Of a stretch of DNA of 6,415 nt, positions 1 through 6,109 are shown in pieces; within the stretch, counting starts at the first letter, position 1, and each line of letters begins with the position of its first letter. The notes beneath the pieces were generated by a model, which did no database searches, was not told the origin of the DNA, and saw nothing but the letters and a program-made list of their open reading frames with translations. Source of the DNA: Bacteroidales bacterium (GTDB taxonomy: Bacteria > Bacteroidota > Bacteroidia > Bacteroidales > WCHB1-69); the NCBI GenBank assembly GCA_031254735.1, contig JAIRTU010000122.1, positions 1 through 6,415 of the forward strand. The letters are read 5' to 3'. The position numbers and the translations under genes were made by a program.

Positions 1-92
1 ACAATATCGTCCACAACGCCTTGCAGAGAAACAAGACAGCGTTCGATATTGCGTTCTTCGTTTTTTGTGATAATTACGGCGGAAATTTGCAT
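1..92 (-). CDS. Family 2 glycosyltransferase, N-terminal fragment (runs off the window)
   Basis: Only the first 30 codons are present, starting at the ATG at 92-90. The peptide starts MQISAVIITKNEERNIERCL and continues with SLQGVVDDIV. This is the first strand and nucleotide-binding start of a GT-A fold glycosyltransferase 2: the hydrophobic strand followed by TKNEE and NIERCL is typical of the WaaE/KdtX-like group, where VVDDIV or VADEIV leads into a VVDSxS motif, here outside the window. Members of this group add sugars to lipopolysaccharide core or other surface glycans at the inner face of the cytoplasmic membrane. The acceptor cannot be told from this fragment. It follows dam by 113 bases on the same strand, and I see no clear promoter or Shine-Dalgarno sequence in that gap. 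The family is fairly sure; the substrate is unknown. Confidence 0.75.
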   Translation of the reverse strand, partial: MQISAVIITKNEERNIERCLVSLQGVVDDI

Positions 93-205
93 GCTGTACT
101 ATTTTTGGTAACAGGGTTAGTTTTCTATTTTATTCATTATCAAAACAATATAATCAATGATGTTGAATGTTGAAATGCTTTGAAAAAGATGTTTCATGGA
201 TAACA

Positions 206-1048
206 TTATTTATAATTTCTGATCAAAACCTCGTCTATTCCTCCGCGGTGATCTTCCTTAGAGTTGATCGTTCGCTTTGCTTTCACGATAGATATTTTGT
301 AATCTTTATACAAATCTTTAATAAATGCGGAAGCCGAATTTGACAATAAAAACCGAATGCCTTTTGCGTCCAACTCATCGCAGGCGTTTTTCAAATTGAT
401 TTGATCGTCCTTGTTCCAACCGCCCTGTACATATCCCGTAAAATTAGAACTTTCGGAAAGCGGATAATAAGGCGGGTCTAAATAGACAAACGATTTTTTG
501 TCCAACATTTTCAACACTTCCGAATAGCCGGTATTTAAAATCCGGATATTATTCATATTCAAATAATTATGAACGGCTTTTAATCCGGGTTCATTGATAA
601 TATTCGGATTTTTGTGTCTGCCGAAAGGAGCGTTAAACTCTCCCGCATTGTTCACCCGATAAAGACCGTTGTAACAGGTTTTGTTCAGATAAATAATTCG
701 GGAAGCACGCTGAACATTGGTCAAAGTTCGGAATTTGTCTGTCCTGTCCAACGATCGAATTTCATAAAAATATTCCATCGTGTTCTCGTGTTTTCTTAAC
801 GATTCTATCAATTCGTCGAGATTGTTTTTAATGACCTCATAAACATTTATCAATTCTTTGTTCAGATCGTTGATAATTGCATTTTTTGGTTGTAAATAAA
901 AAAACACGGCGCCTCCTCCAATAAACGGTTCTATATAATTAAGACTTTTTATGTTTTCAGGCAAAAAACCGGCAATTGAGGGAATAAGTTGTCTTTTCCC
1001 TCCAACCCATTTCAAAAATGGAGATACCAAGAGGCTGTTTTTTGTCAT
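206..1048 (-). CDS. dam: DNA adenine methyltransferase, Dam/DpnIIA family (probably GATC)
   Basis: The product is a 280-residue N6-adenine methyltransferase that transfers methyl from S-adenosylmethionine to adenine in DNA. Motif order is that of the alpha class: motif X, FLKWVGGKRQL, at residues 11-21; motif I, YIEPFIGGGAVFF, at 38-50, binding AdoMet; a target-recognition region around 124-150 (TCYNGLYRVNNAGEFN, then PFGRHKNPNI); and catalytic motif IV DPPY at 191-194. The C-terminal stretch around 260-279 (TINSKEDHRGG, then IDEVLIRNY) closely resembles Dam and DpnIIA enzymes. Length matches the family (about 270-285 residues), and the gene looks intact from ATG to TAA. GATC as the target is inferred from family resemblance. 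It starts 64 bases after gatD with no promoter I can defend. No DpnII-like endonuclease gene is adjacent, so it appears solitary, serving perhaps methylation-based protection, repair or regulation. A phage- or island-derived origin is possible. Confidence 0.93.
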   Translation of the reverse strand: MTKNSLLVSPFLKWVGGKRQLIPSIAGFLPENIKSLNYIEPFIGGGAVFFYLQPKNAIINDLNKELINVYEVIKNNLDELIESLRKHENTMEYFYEIRSLDRTDKFRTLTNVQRASRIIYLNKTCYNGLYRVNNAGEFNAPFGRHKNPNIINEPGLKAVHNYLNMNNIRILNTGYSEVLKMLDKKSFVYLDPPYYPLSESSNFTGYVQGGWNKDDQINLKNACDELDAKGIRFLLSNSASAFIKDLYKDYKISIVKAKRTINSKEDHRGGIDEVLIRNYK

Positions 1049-1112
1049 TTATTTTATAAAAATTATTCCTCAAAACCGGAACGGCGATCGTATTTAAATT
1101 GTTTAATTCCAA

Positions 1113-2498
1113 TTACTTATGCACCTTCTTGATAAAATCTTCCACTTCGGGACTTCCGCCCTGATAAACCAAATATCCGTTGTAAGGTTCACGTTCCGTA
1201 ATTTCATCATTGACAGGTGTAAGCATTAACTTTTTCACTTCTTCGGGGTCGTGTGTCTGTCCCAATGCCCAACCCAATTTGATAAAGGCAACTTCGGGAA
1301 GCATATTTCCCGCAGGAATAATTCCTTTTGCCATCATATCGCGTCCTGTATCGTATACAAACATGTGAACATATCCCCAAATGGTTTGCAAGGTCATATA
1401 TTGATGTACGCCTGCTTTTTTTGCACGTTCGATGGCAGGATACATTTCTTTGTTTACGTGTCCCAAACCTGTTCCTACCCAAACAACGCCTTTGTATCCG
1501 TTATCAACAATGGAGTCCAGCATATCGGGTTTCATTCCGGGATAATAATACAGCATTGCCACCCTGTCGTCGAAAGCGGGAATAATTTTCACTTCTCTGT
1601 CGCTTCTTCGGCGATTGTAGTTCTGCTTGATGGGCGATACTCCTTTGCGGGTAACGCGAGCAACAGGCGTATCGCCTATGGTACGAAAAGTAGAACGATA
1701 CGAAGAGTGCATTTTGCGGACACGTGTACCTTTGTGCAGCAAACCGTATTCGTCGGAAGTGGGTCCAAACATGCAAACCAGCACTTCGGCGATGTCGCCA
1801 TGCCCTGCGGCAGTCATGGCGTGCATGAGGTTCAATGCCGCATCTGAACTCGGACGGTCGGAAGAGCGTTGAGAACCAACCAACACCACAGGCACAGGCA
1901 AGTTTTGACACATAAACGTCAAGGCTGCGCCGGTATGATGCAACGTGTCTGTTCCGTGACCAATCACAATGCCCTCTATTCCGTTTTCGATTTCTTTTCC
2001 TATCTGTTTTGCCAACGCGATATATTGGGCAGGACCCATGTTTTCCGAGAAAACGGCAAATATTTTTTCGGTATCCAAATTACAAATTTCTGCCAATTCG
2101 GGAACTGCACCATAGAGTTCTCCCGGCGAGAAAGCAGGAATTACAGCACCTGTTCTGTAATCCAATCGGGAAGCAATAGTTCCTCCTGTTCCCAACAGTT
2201 TCACATGAGGCAATCCCTCGGTATAGGGAAATGCTTTTTCAGGAACTTTGTAATTGGCTTTTTTGTAGCCTGTTTCTTTCATTCCCGTAATGGTACGAAT
2301 ATCGATCCCGACATTGTAACCGGTAATAATTTTCAAGACGATATGAAGATGGTCGTCGTTTTCGGCACGCGGAAGTACCGTTCCCGTAAAATTACCGCGT
2401 GTGGTTTCTACCTCTGCCGTTCCCCAAACACGCACATTGTACTTCTTCAATAAATTGAGGGCTTCTCCTTTGTATCCCTGAAAAAAGTCTTCGCTCAT
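1113..2498 (-). CDS. gatD: Glu-tRNA(Gln) amidotransferase subunit D (archaeal-type GatD)
   Basis: This 461-residue protein is the asparaginase-like subunit of GatDE, which releases ammonia from glutamine or asparagine and passes it to GatE for conversion of Glu-tRNA(Gln) to Gln-tRNA(Gln) in the cytoplasm. Residues 1-70 form the small N-terminal domain special to GatD, ending in GYNVGIDIRTI (60-70); plain asparaginases lack it. The asparaginase domain follows. LLGTGGTIASRLDYRTGAV (101-119) carries the nucleophile, probably Thr107. GHGTDTLHHTG (180-190) carries Thr183 and Asp184, and RKMHSS (261-266) carries the likely catalytic Lys262. These match the Thr-Thr-Asp-Lys set known for GatD. The start is an ATG behind a very AT-rich leader without Shine-Dalgarno. 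It lies 65 bases after the nuclease gene, which separates it from its partner gatE. A simple cytoplasmic L-asparaginase is the alternative, but the N-terminal domain and the nearby gatE argue against it. Confidence 0.93.
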   Translation of the reverse strand: MSEDFFQGYKGEALNLLKKYNVRVWGTAEVETTRGNFTGTVLPRAENDDHLHIVLKIITGYNVGIDIRTITGMKETGYKKANYKVPEKAFPYTEGLPHVKLLGTGGTIASRLDYRTGAVIPAFSPGELYGAVPELAEICNLDTEKIFAVFSENMGPAQYIALAKQIGKEIENGIEGIVIGHGTDTLHHTGAALTFMCQNLPVPVVLVGSQRSSDRPSSDAALNLMHAMTAAGHGDIAEVLVCMFGPTSDEYGLLHKGTRVRKMHSSYRSTFRTIGDTPVARVTRKGVSPIKQNYNRRRSDREVKIIPAFDDRVAMLYYYPGMKPDMLDSIVDNGYKGVVWVGTGLGHVNKEMYPAIERAKKAGVHQYMTLQTIWGYVHMFVYDTGRDMMAKGIIPAGNMLPEVAFIKLGWALGQTHDPEEVKKLMLTPVNDEITEREPYNGYLVYQGGSPEVEDFIKKVHK

Positions 2499-2563
2499 AA
2501 TATATACTGTTTTTTTATTTTCTAATTAAAATGAAATTCCTGTGTTAAACATACATGGATAAT

Positions 2564-3892
2564 CTATTGTGGTATATCTTGTTTTAATTGATTTTCAATT
2601 TCGTTTATGCTCGGCAATACCGATTTATAGTTGTCGGGCAAAAATTTGGACAGTTGATATTCGGAAATGCCAATCGGCTGATTGATAAATTCCAATGAAT
2701 ATTGAACTTCCACATTGTCCTTGGTTGCGCATATTATCAATCCTATGGTCGGATTGTCAAGGTCTCTTTTTCGTTGATGATTGATTGCCGAAATATACAA
2801 TCCCAATTTGCCTGCATATTCTGCTTCAAAGTCGCCGGTTTTCAACTCTACCACCACATAACAATGCAGTTCGGTATGATAAAAAAGCAAGTCGATAAAG
2901 CGTTCTTTTTCGCCTATTTTTACCGGCACCTGTCTGCCGAGATAAGCAAATCCCTGTCCCAATTCCAACAAAAATCGTGTAATATTATCTGTTAGAGCAT
3001 CTTCCAATTCTCTTTCTTTATAATTTTCCGTAAGCGACAAAAAGTCGAAATTATAGGGGTCTTTTATTATTTCTCTTGCCAAATCGCTTTGCACTTCGGG
3101 CAGCAGTCGAGAAAAGTTGTTCAGCGATTTTCCCTGTGCGGCATACAAATCGGCTTTCAAAAAATTTATCAATATTGCTCTGCTCCAACCGTTATCTATT
3201 GTTTTCCGAACATAAAACAAAGCCTCTTTTATCGATTTGCATTTGGTAATAATTTCTCTGTGATGTCCCCAAGGAATTTGAAAGACAAAATGACTTTCGA
3301 TTTCATCACCAATGCTCTGCAAATCGTCCACAGCTTGTGGACGATTTGTGATGTTGTTGTTCTCTTCCGCATCCCGAAATTCGTCCACAAGTTGTGGACG
3401 AATTATATCATTCTCATTTTCAACACTTTGCCGATTTTTGCCCGCTTGATCGCCAATTATGGTTTTGCTGCTCTTTGCAATAGTCTGCGATGTGTCGTTC
3501 TGCAAATCGTCCACAACTTGTGGACGATTTATATCATTCTCATTTTCAGCGTTTTGTAAATCATCAACAAGCTGTTGACGATTTACGTCTTCAACCTGTT
3601 GAAAAATTGTGTCGTCTTGTGTATAGAACAAATAAAACCGCTTGCAATATTTCAGATTGGTAGAAGAAAATCCCTGTATTTCAGGAAATTCATTTCTCAA
3701 ATCATGGCTCAGCTGTTCAAAGAAATTATTTCCCCACGTCGACTCCATTTGACGAACAACAATATCCTGCCCCAAATCCCAATAAAGCCGCAACAGTTCC
3801 GTATTTACTTTTACGGCGGCTTTTATTTGGCTTTGGCGAATCCGCTGTTTTAAATCGATAAGCCATTGTCGATATTGATTGTTGTTTGCCAT
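2564..3892 (-). CDS. yhcG: DUF1016/YhcG family protein with PD-(D/E)XK nuclease domain and an inserted repeat linker
   Basis: I chose the ATG at 3892-3890 (442 residues); a TTG two codons upstream is possible but less likely. Residues about 5-95 form the DUF1016 N-terminal domain, with IRQSQIKAAVKVNTELLRLY and later WGNNFFEQLSHDL, GFSSTNL. Residues about 201-430 form the PD-(D/E)XK nuclease domain: PWGHHREI near 207, then FIDLLFY (332-338) with Asp334, then VVVELKTGDF with Glu349 and Lys351, followed by GKLGLYI. The acidic residues and lysine of the fold are thus present. Residues about 104-196 are an Asn/Asp/Glu-rich linker built from repeats of NRPQxVDDLQ (104-113, 122-131, about 165-174, 183-192), making the protein longer than the roughly 375 residues I recall for YhcG. 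The biological role is not established; the family is often found near restriction or mobile genes. It sits 39 bases after gatE and 65 before gatD, so cotranscription is likely. Confidence 0.88.
   Translation of the reverse strand: MANNNQYRQWLIDLKQRIRQSQIKAAVKVNTELLRLYWDLGQDIVVRQMESTWGNNFFEQLSHDLRNEFPEIQGFSSTNLKYCKRFYLFYTQDDTIFQQVEDVNRQQLVDDLQNAENENDINRPQVVDDLQNDTSQTIAKSSKTIIGDQAGKNRQSVENENDIIRPQLVDEFRDAEENNNITNRPQAVDDLQSIGDEIESHFVFQIPWGHHREIITKCKSIKEALFYVRKTIDNGWSRAILINFLKADLYAAQGKSLNNFSRLLPEVQSDLAREIIKDPYNFDFLSLTENYKERELEDALTDNITRFLLELGQGFAYLGRQVPVKIGEKERFIDLLFYHTELHCYVVVELKTGDFEAEYAGKLGLYISAINHQRKRDLDNPTIGLIICATKDNVEVQYSLEFINQPIGISEYQLSKFLPDNYKSVLPSINEIENQLKQDIPQ
3321..3347 (-). repeat. 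Palindromic coding repeat, copy 1
   Basis: The arms are AAATCGTCCACA (3321-3332) and TGTGGACGATTT (3336-3347), perfectly complementary over 12 bases around the three-base centre GCT. On the coding strand it gives NRPQAVDDL followed by Q. It is the last copy met by the ribosome and lies just before the conserved C-terminal domain. Confidence 0.92.
3378..3404 (-). repeat. Palindromic coding repeat, copy 2
   Basis: The arms are AATTCGTCCACAA (3378-3390) and TTGTGGACGAATT (3392-3404), complementary over 13 bases around a single central G. It encodes IRPQLVDEF. Compared with copies 1 and 3, the third base of the left arm is T instead of A, and the matching base of the right arm is A instead of T, so pairing is kept. 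Confidence 0.92.
3504..3530 (-). repeat. Palindromic coding repeat, copy 3
   Basis: The arms are AAATCGTCCACAA (3504-3516) and TTGTGGACGATTT (3518-3530), complementary over 13 bases around a single central C. It encodes NRPQVVDDL followed by Q. Together with the next 26 bases on the plus strand it is the second member of the 53-base direct repeat pair shared with copy 2. Confidence 0.92.
3558..3584 (-). repeat. Palindromic coding repeat, copy 4 (most diverged)
   Basis: The arms are AAATCATCAACA (3558-3569) and TGTTGACGATTT (3573-3584) around AGC. Relative to copy 3, a C-to-A change in the left arm is matched by a G-to-T change in the right arm. One further change leaves an A-C mismatch on the plus strand, which becomes a G-U wobble in the coding-strand RNA. 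It encodes NRQQLVDDL followed by Q and is the first copy met by the ribosome. Confidence 0.85.
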
Positions 3893-3931
3893 ATACAACG
3901 TTTATTTGTTCTGTCGCAAATATCTCTGTCT

Positions 3932-5887
3932 TTACTTTATCTCTTTCGCCAACTCGCTCAGATTGATATTTCCTTCGCTTATCGCCCGAAGTTCTCCCAT
4001 AATGCTGTTGACCTTATCCGCAAGACCGGTGTTTTTTCGAGTAGGAGAAAATTTATCTTCCAACACCTTGATCCGACCAATAATTTCTTCCTTGGCAATT
4101 TTTTTGAAGTTCAATGTGCTTAAAATAGATTCAAAATCCAATTCAGGACGTGCAAACATCAGTTTTACCACAGAAGGAACTATTGCCAAATCGATCTGTT
4201 TTTCTTTCAACAAGGCAAACAACTCATACAAACGATTGATATTAAACGGAATTTCTTTGTATTGTCCATGTAAATGTTTCAATTGCTGTCCAAAGAAAAC
4301 GCCAAGCCGTTTAGGATTTACTCCCAACTCTTCAACAATCCGTTTCATCAGCGGATAATAATTTTTTGACAAAATATATTTAAATGTATCTTCCGGCACT
4401 TTCCACAATGCCAATCGGTTGTATCGTTCGGAAAGGTCTTCGGGAACATTTTTGCGCAAGCGATCTATATGTTCTTCATCTAAGGGAATCGGAACGGAAT
4501 CGGTGTCGGGATACATACGGTCAGCACCCGGAAGCACCCGCTCAAAAATGGTTGTTCCGTTGCCGAAACTTTTGCGGGTTTCGTTCGGAACACCGTCAAA
4601 AGTCATCAACGCTCTTTCTTCAATCACATCTAAACCCGTGGGAACATCTTCTTGCAGACTCCAAAAGACAATTTGTGCATCGTTGTCGGTTGCTTTGAGC
4701 AAATGTTTTATTTTATCCCAATGGTTTTTATCGAAAACAGGTTTCAAATCTTCCGAAGACGTCATATTGGGGGTTTCGATGCAGGCAATTACTTTCAAAC
4801 GGTGAATAAATTCATCGTAAAATGCTTTTTCGGGTTGTGTGAAGTGCGAAAGCAGGTTTTTGAAATGAGGAAGATTAACCGCATACACCTTTTTGTGTGC
4901 CATCGCTTTTTGTATTTCTTCCGAAGATGTTTGAAAATCTGCCGGATTTAATTCTACGGAAGTCATCTTCCAATTTTCTTTTTTGCAGCGTTTCAACAGT
5001 TCTTCTCGGATATGCAACAATGCCCATTGACGAAATGCTTCGTTGTGAGAGAGTTCGGGTATCCATTTGGTGTGAGCAACACCTTTTATTTCAATACGTG
5101 TGCCGCCTTTGCAACTCACATTTACGTCTTCGCGTCCCGCACCAATTCCGGTACGGACTTTTCCTGTGCTGCGGTTCAGAAAGCGAATATGGTCGCATGC
5201 TTCTTTCAGCTCTTCGGGGTTCATCAATTCGGGTGCGGTAACCGTTTCTATCAGCGGCATGCCCAAGCGGTCGGTGCGGTAAATACGAACATGACCAATA
5301 TCCGACACCTCGCGACAAGAATCTTCCTCTATGCTTAACTGTATGAGATTGACTTTTTTACCGCTTTTCAACGTAATTTCTCCGTCAATTCCGATAATCG
5401 CCGTCCGCTGAAATCCGGTAGGAATAGAGCCGTCCAAATATTGTTTTCGGGTGATATGCACTTCGCCCACTATATTCAACTTCGACAGCAGCGAAATTTC
5501 AATGGAAATATCCAAGGCTTCCCTGTCGATAGGGAAAGGAGGCGTATCGTCTACATCGTATGTGCATGCCGTTTTGTTGGCAATACGATAGATAATCTCT
5601 TTTTTTGTTTTAAATTCCATCAAAGCCGTTCCGTCGTATTCGCCCAACTCCGAAAGGGTCGGACGCATGTGACGTATCAATTCGGCATCGTATTCGTCCG
5701 GTTTCTGGAAAAATCCTGCCGGACAATTGCAGAATAATTTTCGTTTGGTCAACAACTGTTGATGAACTTCAAGCCCCGACATAAAGCCTATACGATCGTA
5801 ATCGGCTTGCGACGCTTCCTTTCGATTGACATAACCAATGGCTTTTTTGGTTGATTCGTAATTTTGAATAGAATTATTATCGTTCAC
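3932..5887 (-). CDS. gatE: Glu-tRNA(Gln) amidotransferase subunit E (archaeal-type GatE)
   Basis: This 651-residue subunit phosphorylates Glu-tRNA(Gln) with ATP and, using ammonia from GatD, makes Gln-tRNA(Gln). The GatB/GatE cradle domain begins at GFMSGLEVHQQLLTKRKLFC (34-53). Further cradle motifs are VHITRKQYLDGSIPTGFQRT (143-162), QLSIEEDSCREV (183-194) and GIGAGREDVNVSC (247-259). Residues about 290-415 should be the AspRS-like insertion found in GatE and absent from GatB. The GatE signature follows: GVPNETRKSFGNGTTIFERV at 432-451, then LPGADRMYPDTDSVP at 452-466. Helical and tail domains fill about 480-651. The start is a GTG; no ATG lies in frame between the upstream TAA and Met36, and Met36 would cut into the first conserved motif. 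About 30 residues precede that motif, more than I recall for archaeal GatE. A candidate promoter lies about 70 bases upstream of the GTG. Subunit E rather than bacterial GatB is supported by length, insertion and signature. Confidence 0.95.
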   Translation of the reverse strand: MNDNNSIQNYESTKKAIGYVNRKEASQADYDRIGFMSGLEVHQQLLTKRKLFCNCPAGFFQKPDEYDAELIRHMRPTLSELGEYDGTALMEFKTKKEIIYRIANKTACTYDVDDTPPFPIDREALDISIEISLLSKLNIVGEVHITRKQYLDGSIPTGFQRTAIIGIDGEITLKSGKKVNLIQLSIEEDSCREVSDIGHVRIYRTDRLGMPLIETVTAPELMNPEELKEACDHIRFLNRSTGKVRTGIGAGREDVNVSCKGGTRIEIKGVAHTKWIPELSHNEAFRQWALLHIREELLKRCKKENWKMTSVELNPADFQTSSEEIQKAMAHKKVYAVNLPHFKNLLSHFTQPEKAFYDEFIHRLKVIACIETPNMTSSEDLKPVFDKNHWDKIKHLLKATDNDAQIVFWSLQEDVPTGLDVIEERALMTFDGVPNETRKSFGNGTTIFERVLPGADRMYPDTDSVPIPLDEEHIDRLRKNVPEDLSERYNRLALWKVPEDTFKYILSKNYYPLMKRIVEELGVNPKRLGVFFGQQLKHLHGQYKEIPFNINRLYELFALLKEKQIDLAIVPSVVKLMFARPELDFESILSTLNFKKIAKEEIIGRIKVLEDKFSPTRKNTGLADKVNSIMGELRAISEGNINLSELAKEIK

Positions 5888-5919
5888 GTATTGGAGGTTT
5901 TTATATTGTTTATTAATGA

Positions 5920-5936
5920 GTTACCCAACAGGTAAC
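5920..5936 (-). promoter_or_regulatory. Inverted repeat in the predicted gatE leader
   Basis: GTTACC (5920-5925) and GGTAAC (5931-5936) form a perfect six-base inverted repeat around CAACA. It lies only about 14 bases downstream of the expected transcription start and about 33 bases upstream of the GTG start of gatE. It could be an operator near the start site or a small 5' hairpin in the mRNA. The repeat is plain to see; any role is inferred. Confidence 0.4.
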
Positions 5937-5955
5937 CTTTTCCTTTTTGAAAAAC

Positions 5956-5986
5956 CAAAAGTAGTAAAAATTTAAATAAAAACAAT
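5956..5986 (-). promoter_or_regulatory. Bacteroidota-type promoter candidate for gatE
   Basis: Read on the minus strand, TACTTTTG (5963-5956) matches the Bacteroidota -7 consensus TAnnTTTG exactly. ATTG (5986-5983) sits 19 bases upstream and matches three of four bases of the -33 element TTTG. Spacing fits the known 19-21 bases. Transcription would begin near 5950, giving a leader of roughly 60 bases before the gatE start. The surrounding DNA is strongly AT-rich, as expected for such promoters, which also makes a chance match somewhat easier. Confidence 0.6.
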
Positions 5987-6016
5987 AAATAAAACAGAAA
6001 AAATTTCATTTTTTTT

Positions 6017-6045
6017 CTCTCGTAACAAAATCTTCATTTTGAGAG
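6017..6045. other. Imperfect hairpin with five-base bulge
   Basis: CTCTC (6017-6021) pairs with GAGAG (6041-6045), and AAAAT (6027-6031) pairs with ATTTT (6036-6040) around CTTC; the unpaired GTAAC (6022-6026) bulges on one side. On the plus strand a T-run precedes the stem, and on the minus strand an A-run follows it, so it is not an intrinsic terminator in either direction. It lies upstream of the gatE promoter candidate. Function unknown. Confidence 0.3.
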
Positions 6046-6071
6046 CAGAAAGAAAGGCAGATCACAAGACG

Positions 6072-6109
6072 AAAAAACGCTATTGCAAGCCGTAAAGCGG
6101 TTCGGCAAT
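6072..6109 (-). terminator. Weak intrinsic terminator candidate downstream of ribF
   Basis: On the minus strand, ATTGC (6109-6105) pairs with GCAAT (6086-6082), with an inner CCG-CTTTA-CGG stem. The bases AGCG follow, then a run of six T (6077-6072). It lies about 160 bases past the ribF stop and before the gatE promoter candidate, a sensible place to end ribF transcripts. The internal loop and the four bases between stem and T-run make it weak. Confidence 0.3.

Larger units (their letters stand above)
3321..3584 (-). repeat. Cluster of four in-frame palindromic repeats with repeated flanks
   Basis: This segment of the nuclease gene holds four copies of a 27-base palindrome starting at 3321, 3378, 3504 and 3558. 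The spacings are 57, 126 and 54 bases, all multiples of three. Copies 2 and 3 extend into 53-base direct repeats (3378-3430 and 3504-3556) that differ at six positions by my reading. The extra 72 bases between copies 2 and 3 encode 24 additional residues. They end in a shortened unit NRQSVENENDI (3404-3436) that looks like the full unit NRQQLVDDLQNAENENDI minus seven residues. The block lies between the two conserved domains of the protein, so it can expand or contract without breaking either. Confidence 0.9.

Noticed and set aside
6..17. A fifth copy of the palindromic repeat at the window start (ATCGTCCACAAC)
   Set aside because: Only one arm is present, with no complementary arm following. 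The match is explained by the conserved VVDD residues of the glycosyltransferase using the same codons as the repeat.
1251..1847. Long plus-strand open frame of 198 codons opposite gatD
   Set aside because: It is antisense to the conserved asparaginase domain, its translation shows no family features, and the minus-strand frame accounts for the coding signal.
3321..3584. The repeats as a CRISPR array or a DnaA-box cluster
   Set aside because: Spacing is irregular, spacers are themselves repeated and coding, and no cas gene is near. The TCGTCCACA core matches the DnaA box TTATCCACA at only seven of nine bases, and the segment lies within an intact coding sequence.
3896..3898. TTG as the start of the nuclease gene
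   Set aside because: An ATG two codons downstream is the more usual start, and the two extra residues add nothing recognisable.
5893..5897. GGAGG next to the gatE start, looking like a ribosome binding site
   Set aside because: It is on the plus strand; the gatE mRNA carries the complement CCUCC, so it is not a Shine-Dalgarno sequence for gatE, and no plus-strand gene starts there.
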